Source: Neopestalotiopsis rosae (Eukaryota; Ascomycota; Sordariomycetes; Amphisphaeriales; Sporocadaceae). From it: a stretch of DNA of 64,000 nt. Below are positions 55,101 to 64,000 of this stretch, piece after piece (position 1 is the stretch's first letter; every line of letters begins with the position of its first letter). The notes below the pieces were generated by a model. The model was not told the DNA's origin, did not search any database, and was given only the letters and a program-made list of their open reading frames with translations. A program made the translations under genes and the position numbers. The DNA lies in NCBI GenBank assembly GCA_023078685.1, contig JALGAS010000001.1:5022001-5086000 (forward strand), read 5' to 3'.

Positions 55101-58100
55101 TTTTGGAACGGCCCATTCCCGGTGCCCGACCTTTCCCGGATTGCACCCACGGAACCCGCCAACACAACAGCTCACACCGAGTAGTGGACGGCACTTTGTA
55201 AGAGTTTGATGTAGCGTTCCCTGACCTGTGTTCCCATCGCAGGGCTCGAGCGAGCGTGGGGAATATGGTGCTATAGTTATCGCATACTTACCACGCCGTC
55301 GGGGCATTTTCAAGTATACCCCGGCTATCTGCATTGTCTTCTCGTGCGCATGATGCAGATTTTCAGCATGCACACGTCCGTGGGACCATACAGAGCCATG
55401 TATATTCATGGCAATCGAGGGTATAGGAAGCGACTGTAAGATGTCTGCTTGGAAAGGGACCACCACCAAACAGCAGTGAGCCGATCTTGGTGCAAGTCCA
55501 AGCGTACCTAGAACCACATATCCATAGCCGAACGGCACTATACCCTCCTTGTGACACTTCAGCTTTCCATTTGGCGGGGCTTGGATATAGTGTTCTCGCC
55601 ACAAAATTCCTGATTTCCACGAGGCTTCCTCTGCGACTTGCCTACGGATGTACTGATCCCTTTACCTGGCTTTCTACTGTCTACTGGTACCTGCTCCAAG
55701 GCCATTCATTATCAAGAACGAAGTATCGAATGGTCGTCACCTCGGATATCTGCTCATGGATACCTGCTCTGGTAACCCACATATTACGATGAAGCAGGTC
55801 AAGTATTGTTTAGCCTTACTAGCAAGTAGAGTCACATCACCAAGTTTATGCTCACGACCGAGCGCTCGGGATTTGAAGGCCGCGAGATCAAATCCCATGC
55901 TTCCATGCACAAATTGGCGCGCAATGATGGGATCTTCAAGAAATGTCGGCGCCGGTCAGCAGCCACGCACGAAGTCGGCGGAGTTCTAAACCATACAGTC
56001 GGTGCAGAGATCGGATCATTATGATTTATCCAACGACTCAGCCCCTATTGTAATCACGTGTTGGAGAGCCCGTTTTCTTCACCGTGCAAGACAAGACCTG
56101 CAGTAACTCCACCGACTGGTGGTTTCTGCTGCAAGCAATCAGAGACTGTGTATGGCCTCAAATTCGGCAGCACGGTTAGCATTTATTCTAGTATGGGTTT
56201 GTCGACTTGAATGCCAACATGTGGTAGCCCGGCCTGTTTTCACGATGTATCTATTTTTATGTGTGGAGGGCTAAGAATCGCGGAAAAATCGAGCCTATAC
56301 TATATCACTACTAGGCCACTCCTCACCTTACCCACCTAGGCAAATGGTGGTTGTCATTCCAGTCCAGATCTAGAAGAACTTGGGAAGGACAATTCAGCTT
56401 ACGGCATGAACAATTCTAGCAATGAAGAAATAATGTGCTTATTGAATCTGAATATTGTACAAAATTATAGTCGTGAGAGCTTGTGCTCCCAGACCATTCA
56501 ATCCTTCATGTTATTGCTCTCTCAGGTGGTGGTGCTTTGACGTCATCACATGATGGGATCCCAGATGTCAAGGTGCTCACTCCCCCAAGCACGATCGCAG
56601 ATACGAAAGAACTCACGATATCTTTTCTGATAACTCACTTTGAAATTGACGGTCTAGTCATGTTCGCGCCCAAGATGATCTACAGAAGCAAATCAATGAT
56701 CAATCCATCATCCGTCAGCGTCTGAGCAATAGTAGAATGCGTCTGCAGATCGATCAGGCCGCATAGATAGTGCTAGGGCGACAGCCTGCAACCACAGGGA
56801 TGGCCAACAAAAAGGAATCACGGCAAGGCGATCATTGCGCGGGATCGCGTTGCCTACATTAGCCCAGACAGGCGGATGGACACAAACAGACCCTACGGAT
56901 GTGGACAATATATCGTACACTATGCAAGGCGTGCTTTCGTACATACAATTTCACGATGCATACATTTCTACATAACAAATGACATTTTTTTACCTAATTC
57001 AACTCATTCTCAAGCAGACACTAGAGTGCGAAATGCCGTTCCGTGTTGCGCCGTCCGTTTGGTGGGCCCGGCTTCTTCTCCCTCTCGCTCTCTATAGGTA
57101 GGCTCTCCCTCGCTCGAGTCGCTAGCCTGGCTGCTTGCGAACCGCGGTGCATTCTTTTTCCCTCGATCGGCATCGTCATGGTCGCGACGCATTCCTAAGC
57201 AGGGCAAATTACGTGGGAGGATGAGCAGTTTCGAGGCGTCAAAGTCTGGCGCTTCGTCTGATCTTTGACCTTGTTAGCCTTGTCACCGTCCTGTGGGGAT
57301 GCCGACGGCAATAAACCTCGAGTTCTCAATGCTAAGGTCATTAGACTCGTCAAACCAACGGCACCGAGTGGTAGCGCGCTTCTAGCGATGGTAATAGCTC
57401 TGGGCTTAGCAGCAATAAAGTGCCCGTAGTGCAGTAATGGGATGCTTTTTGTGGGCGCAGGAGCCAAAACTGGTCCTCGCGCGTGAAGCCGAGCGGGCGA
57501 CTAGAGCTCAGCTTTCACGCAATACAATAGCAAATACGTAATCATTCCTGCCCTCAACGTCGTTCCACCGTCACACAACAGTGTACTTATCCTACCTACT
57601 CGAAGAGGCGCGCTGGTGAGGGGAGTAAAGAAGAGGGAGACTGGCAGCGGAGGCACACGAACGCGCCCGACCTGTCTACCTACATCATATTAGTGCATAG
57701 CTAGGTCGGTCTCTATCTAAACTAGAGGCAGCCGCCCCTCTACGACCCGTTGCCCTTTCCTCAACTTCAAAATAGAAACCACACAGTACGCATCCAGTAT
57801 ATCGTACGTAGTAGCTCCATGACATGTTCCCTTGATTGTGATTGATGTCTTCTCAGATATCCAAGCAATGAATGCCCCCTGCAGGTCGATATTCGGCTGC
57901 CTGTACTCTGTCAGACCAGTGGGCCGAGCGAGCCGCCCCGGTTCGTCTTTGTCGTCGACGTACGCACACAGAACACGCAACACAGCACAGAGCAACACAG
58001 CAAAGCACAGCAGACACAGCTAAGCACTGCCCGGCGCAACAGCTGTCGTGCGCTCGCGATGAGGTTATGAGCCGGTTACACCTTTGGAGACGACAAGCAT

Positions 58101-60100
58101 TTTGTTTCCCATGGAGTTCGGACGTAACCGGGGTCACAGTCAGTACAAACGAGGTACATTGGAGACCCAGAGAGATTGGCGAAGTAACCTGGTCACTCAA
58201 CCCGTGCCAAGCCTCTACTCTGCACCCTGGCTCCATCGCCAAACAAGGGTCCCTATCCTACCGGACGCGCAGATGGAGTGCTTGTCAACCCGCTGCAAGA
58301 GCTTGGCTTGTGAGTCTACCTACCACCACTACTCACTGATACTACCAGTGACCACACCAAAAACGACCTCACCTGTCTACACACTAAGCTACATACTCAC
58401 CTAGTCTCTATGGCAGATCGGAGATGGTCCAATGGCTTGCTGCTCATGAAATAATGTTGCAGCCGCTAACCCAATGACATGACATGTCCGGGTATTGCCT
58501 ATTCGATCGTGCAAAGCAGCGGCCATTAGCCAGCAAGTGGTCAGAGACCAGCAGCTAGGAGCCATAGCAACATCCAGCACCAGCAAGTCAAGCAAGTCAA
58601 TCAAGTCAGTCTACTCAAACGTACAGTTCGTTTCATGGCCCATGCATTTACACTTTAGATTGCCGGCCGAGTCCCGCTAATCACCGTCGTTTTCATTGGC
58701 GCGCCCATACGGACGCCCATTCCATCCGTCTTCAGGGTGATGCGGTTCTGGCTGTCACTGCCTTGTCAAAGCATGCCGAATGACTATGGCCGCAAGAAGA
58801 AGAAAAATAGAAGGCCAAAGTGGCCAACTTACTCGTCGCGCCTGGATACACGACATCACGGCTCGAATTATTGCAGTTCTGCTCCGCTGTTCAAAAGTTC
58901 CATCGTCGAACCCGTTGTCCACACACAAAAAGTGACAGACAAATAGACAGACAGACAGACAGGCTCTCTTCGATTTCCTTGTCGCGCTAGGTTCCCTCCC
59001 CTTCGTTCCTCCTGACTAGACAATGTACTATGTAGGCTTTGGAGAGCTAGTGTACCGGCAACAAGTCTCCGGTTCCTCCACGAGCACTCCAACAGAACTT
59101 GACAAATCCTTTGGTTGGTCATACAGTCCAAGTACAGAACGATACAAGGACTCTTACCCTATACAGCATCGTGTCATCGTACCAGGGCCCAGAAAGAGAG
59201 CACAAGCTAGTTGATGATGTAAGTCTAGCTATCCCTGTCTGTCATGACCCTCCCGCTCCTCGTCCTGGTCGCTGCTGCTTCTTCTGGGGCATCTTTTCTT
59301 TTCTTTTACCCTTTCCACCTGCGCCCACATACATCCTTGTACATCATTAGCCAAAGACATGGTCGATCGACTCAGGGAACTTCTATCTCCCCTGTGCCGA
59401 GCTTCCTTGGCCTGTATGTATACATAGGTACAGGCATTAAGATTTTTTTCCCCCTACGTATGTATCCATGTAGCTGACCTGGCCCACTCGCGTCCCGTCC
59501 GTCCAGGATAGATCAAAGACTAACTCTCATACCATGGAGACACCATAGCATACTTTTAACATACACACATACATACATTGCATTACCCAAGCAGAGCACA
59601 TATACTTTGCATACTGTCTACACTACACTGGCAAGGTATCTAGATAGCTGGTATACCTGCCACCTATCCGCCTTTCCCTTCCTGGGTACTGTACCTCGAG
59701 TCCCAGAAAAACTATGGTTTCTCATTACTCTGGCTCTATTTCACTCGTCTAAACCATGACCCTTGCATTGATTTGCAGTTGTGAGACATGATTAAATCTC
59801 AACGGCCGGCTCATAGCTCATCCCTGTGAAGATAGATGCCATCTTCCTCATACTACCAAGGCTACTTGGACACCGTCAAGGACCGACGACTTCAACCACC
59901 TCTGGCGGACAGTCTGATACCCTGCACGTGCGCACAGATTCCTGGGGAGAGCCGAGAATAACAAAAAAGAAAAGGCAATACCTACTCATCGAGGGCAAGA
60001 GAGGCTCCGGACAATTTTGCATTTCTGCCCACCGCCACACCAATCAGCGAGAGCATGCACACCAGGCGCCACGGGAAAAGAAACGCGGTGAACCTCACAA
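46167..60100. other. Very long gene-free region upstream of medA
   Basis: About 14 kb in which I find no supported protein gene on either strand. The open frames reach at most 196 codons (for example 54296-53706 minus, 55049-54498 minus, 55604-55053 minus, 49881-50414 plus). They lack family motifs, signal peptides or flanking exons that continue them. Base composition is mixed, not the extreme AT of RIP-mutated repeats, and I see no transposon coding sequence. Local features are ACAT runs at about 47595-47625, a poly-T at about 54006-54016, CACAG-rich sequence at 57963-58020 and (ACAG)n at about 58944-58964. The region precedes a developmental regulator, so long cis-control sequence or non-coding transcripts are plausible. 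Confidence 0.5.
58941..58964. repeat. (ACAG)n microsatellite
   Basis: Five or so tandem GACA units (AGACAGACAGACAGACAGG). No associated gene. Confidence 0.75.
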
Positions 60101-61408
60101 CATGAACTACTAGGTTAGGCCTTCTGGGTACTTGTATACTTGCAAGGTCTCGACCCTGTTCGCTTTGTATTCTCTTCTTAACGACAAGCCCCCATCATCC
60201 TTTCGAACTACCTACTTCATCATCCGGCTGGATACCACAAGTAACGCCTCTTGCCTTTCATTCTTTACTTCCACATTTTCTTCATATTCTCCCCTTTGCC
60301 CCCTCCAGCTTGTTCCAAGTTTGAAAACAACGTCTCACACATCTTCTACCTCCTGGATCCGTTTGTCGTGAGTGTTGCGAGTTCTCTTCTGCCTTCTTTC
60401 TAAACGCATCCAACCGGTGCCCTTCTCTGGTTCGTCACCTCCGCCCTCGTTTTGAGTTGGGACCCAACTTGTCGTGTCCCTACCATTCATGTTTCTGGTT
60501 CCGTCATATACGATATGGAGTCTTTCGGGAGGGAGACGCGAACCATTCGGGAGCCCGGGAGCCTGCCGATTCTGATTTGTAGTCCTTGCTAACACATTTT
60601 CATGCGAACAGGTTCGGGCTGCCTGCATCTACCAACGAACCATTTCTCCACTCGTCATCGACATAATTGGCCCTAGTGGTGAGATTATCTGTCGTCGATC
60701 TTGAAAACACTTTGTTCCAAAGACTTCAGGTAAGATCTGAATTACTACACTTTTCTTGTGTGCAAATGCGCGAGAGGTGAGAAGCGCAAGACCGTGCAGA
60801 ATTTGATACGGGGAGTTTAAAGGGAGCATCACAACGGACTGACGCATCATTGTATAGCTGTTTCAAGCGCTCCATTCAACTGGTGGAGAAGGATAGTTTT
60901 GGACGCTTCCATCTTCCGAGACTCGATTCAAGCAGTTTGCTAGCGACTCTTCAGAACCAATGAGCACCATCGTGGCATGATTTCCTATCTGTCTTCTGTG
61001 TCATCAAAGAGCGAGCAGGTCTGTGTGAAAGGGCATTCGACACTATTAATCTCCCACAGAACTTCAGGAACGTGTGTAGTCACCCCCTGAGCTTCCGTTG
61101 GAATTCAGCGTTGATCGTCTCTCAGCCAGCGAATCTGACAACGCCAACGGCCATTCCAGTCGCCTGTTTCACCTGCCACCCAACAGAAGCAACACCATCT
61201 CATTCACTATCCAATCCCAACTGCGCCTCAGCCAGACTGAACCCTTCTCACGCAATCTGATGAATCAATCGTCCTGGAGACCATACCTTGGACCTGTGTG
61301 AGAAACACTCCCATCTCTGCAACATCGTTCCCGAAACAGGTGTTGCATCCAAACCGCCCTTGGATTAGACACGTCAATACTATTAGAAGCGTTGATAAAT
61401 CAGCCTGA
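60101..61408 (+). promoter_or_regulatory. Probable promoter and spliced 5' leader of medA
   Basis: A pyrimidine-rich stretch at about 60240-60320 resembles a fungal transcription-start region. Two intron-like segments follow on the plus strand: donor GTGAGT at 60368 with acceptor CGAACAG ending 60611, and donor GTAAGA at 60730 with a GACTGAC branch-like site and acceptor TGTATAG ending 60857. Between 60860 and 61408 there are several ATGs with short open frames (for example 61072-61260) that would act as upstream ORFs if transcribed. Aspergillus medA is known for a complex leader. The transcription start and these introns are inferences. Confidence 0.4.
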
Positions 61409-63837
61409 ATGTCTACCTCCAAGTTCGGGTACCCCAGCTTTGAGGTAAGTCCCTAGAAGGGAGCAAATGAGCATTTGGTCGAACGACCTGGCTCAAACCC
61501 AGCCGTGCCAGGTTTCGGGAAGTACAAGAGTCCTGACAGCTTTACAGCCTCACTTCCATCCAGATAGGCCAATCATCATCGACCCCGACGTCGAGTCTCC
61601 AGAGACAGTGGCCTTGAGATACGAGGAAGAAGCCGCAAGAGCCAGTGGCGGAGGCCAGCGTGGGGATTCCCCTGGTCTCCTCAACTCATCCACGTATTCC
61701 AAGTCACAACCTCCCCAAATGCATGGTTTGTCTCCTGCTCCATCCTCATGGTCAAATGAGGATCCTTACTGATGATTACTTCGACGTGGCCTATAGGATT
61801 TGAATCGTCAAGGGCGTATCAGGATGGCCAATACCACTACCCAGCTCAGTCGTTCCCCTCGCATCAAAATGCCAATGTCGCTGCTCAACTGAATCAAATG
61901 GCATTTGCTGCCAACAGCTCAGCAGCTCCATACGTCGCTCCTAGTTTACCAGCTTTGCTCTCCGCTTGTGAGCCTAGCACTGGCATGAGCGGTACCAAGG
62001 TGATGATCAAGGTCTCCATCCCGTATGACTCGATCGCTGGAAGCCACAACTTTTATCTGGTCTTTGGTCAGCAGAAATGCGAGGCGCACGCTGTGAGAGA
62101 TCACCAGGATGCGAGTGGATGTGGATACATAGTCAGCGGCGTTGCACCACATTTCAACGACACGAGGAGCGCGGCAATCAACGTGCCTTTATCATTGTTG
62201 ATTGAAACGAACGACGCACAAACCCCTGCGACTCTCGAGGTCGGCACGTTTACTTATCATGACAGCCAGATGGGGCCAGCTGATCCAATGGGCGACGATA
62301 TCACGCGCTCCAAGGTACCTCCATCACCTGAACACCGCGAAGACACCCCAAAGGTCGCGCATCACAGGCTGCAAGAACCGGCTACAAATACATATGGCTA
62401 CCCGCCCGAGACTCAACAAGCCGCAGAGTCCACGTACGACCCTAGCTATGCGAGTACAGGAAGCAATAACAATAACATGATGGCGGCTTATCACCGCTCT
62501 TCGTACGACGATTATTCACGTCATATACCGCCTCCAATCAAGACATCTTCGCTATGGGGCAGCTATGGACCTTCGCTCAGCTCAATCAGGAGCCCAGGAA
62601 TGGCGACAAACCACACAACAATTACTAGACCGAGCATCGCATCACTCCCAGCACCGGCTTCTGCCAATCCTCAGCTTGTCCGAACCAGCACTCTACAGAC
62701 ATCGGGATCTCCAAGCTCTGGGATCTACCCATATGCCGTGTTTCAGCAGTCGAAAGCCAAACTCAACATTGCTGGAGATCTTGAAAGCATGACTGAGGGC
62801 TGGACTACAGAGGAATTTGAGAATCGCCGACGTATTGTACTGTTCAGAAAGCACCAACAAGGCGCAATCCTGACAGCGAGTTTCAAGGCAGTCAGTGTCA
62901 ACGAAAGACCACCCAACAGCATCTGTATTAGCTGCATTTATTGGGCAGAGAAGGGAGATTGGTACGTCACGAGTGTCGACACAATACACCTACTTGAACA
63001 ACTAGTCGCAGCTCCCTCAAGATTCACGGTGGAGGAGAAGAACCGTATTCGGCGCAATCTGGAGGGTTTCCGCCCGGCGACAGTCAGCAAGGCCAAGCCA
63101 GAGAGTGAAGAGTTTTTCAAGATCATCATGGCATTCCCGAATCCCAAGCCTCGCAACATCGAGAAGGATGTCAAGGTTTTCCCCTGGAAGATCTTGGCAC
63201 AGGCGCTCAAGAAGATTATATCGAAATACGTAAGTTCCACTATCCACAACTAGTCGTTATGGAGTGCGGCATGTGCAAGATGACTTTGCTGGGTGTGAAG
63301 AAGAAATGAATAAGATGTTGTTCAAAAAATATATATATTGAAGGATTGCTGATGAGTTTTTTCATTTTTTAGTCAGCCTCACCCTCTTCTCAGGTTGGGC
63401 CAGGCACTGGTCATATGTTGCTCACCCCCGTGAGCAACCCGAGCCCAAGCCTTTACCACCACCCGCACCATCCTCCTACGCCTAGCGAAAGCTCCTACGG
63501 TCACCATGATCATCATGGCATAACATCGCCTCGGTCGCTGTCAGGCAGCTCTGCCTCGTGGAACACATACTCTGCTCGACCTCTATCTCCGAATCTCAAG
63601 CCGCACTCGCCTACATCTGGCGGAATCCGCATCCCGAGCCTGTCCTCGTACGGTGCTAGTGACGGAAGACACACGGCTTCGTCAGGTTACGGGCTCGCAT
63701 CGCAACCGCAGACACGCTGGGACACAACAAGTACAAACGGCTACATCGACGCAGGAGGAATCCCCGCCTACGCGGGCCACCACCAGAGTCATGTGTATAA
63801 TACTGCGGCATATGGAGGTGGTGGCCAGCGGGCATGA
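61409..63837 (+). CDS. medA: Developmental regulator medusa (MedA/ACR1/REN1 homologue)
   Basis: Four exons (61409-61444, 61503-61725, 61797-63229, 63373-63837) give 718 residues. The first exon is only 36 nt (MSTSKFGYPSFE) and splices in phase to VSGSTRVLTALQPHFHPDRP. The middle is rich in Ser, Pro, Tyr and Gln. The conserved MedA domain lies at about residues 400-565, with RRRIVLFRKHQQGA, ERPPNSICISCIYWAEKG, VTSVDTIHLLEQLV, KNRIRRNLEGFRPATVSKAK and PNPKPRNIEKDVKVFPWKIL. The His/Ser/Pro-rich tail (SPSLYHHPHHPPTPSESS) is typical. Homologues are nuclear regulators of conidiophore and conidium patterning (Aspergillus MedA, Magnaporthe ACR1, Fusarium REN1), adherence and sexual development. An alternative start is the ATG at 61467, inside the first intron and in the same frame. 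Confidence 0.93.
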
Positions 63838-64000
63838 CGACAGCCAGGCCACGAACACGAGCTATGGGACGGGGACTCGAGGCTCTGCTCAGAGTGTGAG
63901 TCAATGTCGCGGGTGACCGATGAGTGTGGATATTCCATGCGAACGACGCGTCGGGATGGGGGCTGGCGTCTAGTCACGCTCAGCATGGGTATACTATTCA
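63838..64000. other. 3' flank of medA
   Basis: 163 bp after the medA stop at the window edge. Nothing recognisable. Confidence 0.3.

Noticed and set aside
53706..55604. Three minus-strand open frames of 183-196 codons
   Set aside because: They are unrelated to each other, overlap plus-strand frames of similar quality and show no recognisable domain. They could be non-coding or leader ORFs.

Overview
The window is nuclear DNA from a filamentous ascomycete, most likely a Sordariomycete. The evidence is: most coding genes are either intron-free or broken by 48-143 nt GT-AG introns; intergenic gaps run from 0.2 kb to about 15 kb; and the gene content is typical of such fungi (SAT4/rhodopsin-type membrane proteins, a cya-5-like PPR protein, a sedolisin protease, a MedA-type developmental regulator). 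The order is my inference; no rRNA, tRNA or mitochondrial marker is present to fix it. I see no intact transposon, CRISPR array or prokaryotic feature.

Layout. 1-821 (-): a SAT4-family membrane protein running off the left edge. 1.87-2.88 kb (-): REX4-like RNA exonuclease. 3.3-3.8 kb: coding-like debris on both strands. 5.4-7.7 kb: an accessory island with two convergent paralogues for secreted cysteine-rich precursors, each with a signal peptide, a variable pro-region, a KR site and a conserved Cys domain, plus a decayed third paralogue between them. 9.1-14.1 kb: housekeeping block of CHMP7-like ESCRT-III (+), RAD18 (-) and POL32/Cdc27 (+); the last two are divergent and both act on PCNA. 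18.1-21.7 kb (+): large mitochondrial PPR protein of the CYA-5/Pet309 type. 22.6-23.4 kb (-): nitroreductase. 23.6-26.0 kb: AT-rich, repeat-rich stretch with a tandem triplication of a unit encoding one transmembrane segment. 26.2-28.6 kb (-): TRAPPIII subunit TRS85. 30.1-32.4 kb (+): secreted sedolisin with a one-base frameshift. 32.7-35.1 kb (-): DBP7 RNA helicase. 36.7-37.9 kb (+): coiled-coil protein ending in PPPY. 41.4-46.2 kb (+): three co-oriented accessory genes (SAT4-family membrane protein, catalase-related peroxidase, short-chain dehydrogenase). 46.2-60 kb: a very long stretch with no recognisable gene. 61.4-63.8 kb (+): a medusa (MedA/ACR1/REN1) homologue with an apparently spliced 5' leader.

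Functionally the window mixes conserved single-copy genes (RNA processing, DNA-damage tolerance, mitochondrial expression, autophagy/vesicle tethering, ribosome biogenesis) with accessory secreted or membrane genes that look fast-evolving. The best candidate for an undescribed system is the 5.4-7.7 kb family of KR-processed secreted cysteine-rich proteins: the pro-regions diverge, while the mature domains keep the spacing of their first five cysteines. Second is the triplicated single-TM minigene at 25.1-25.6 kb. Third is the ~15 kb gene-free region before medA, which could hold distal control elements or non-coding transcripts.
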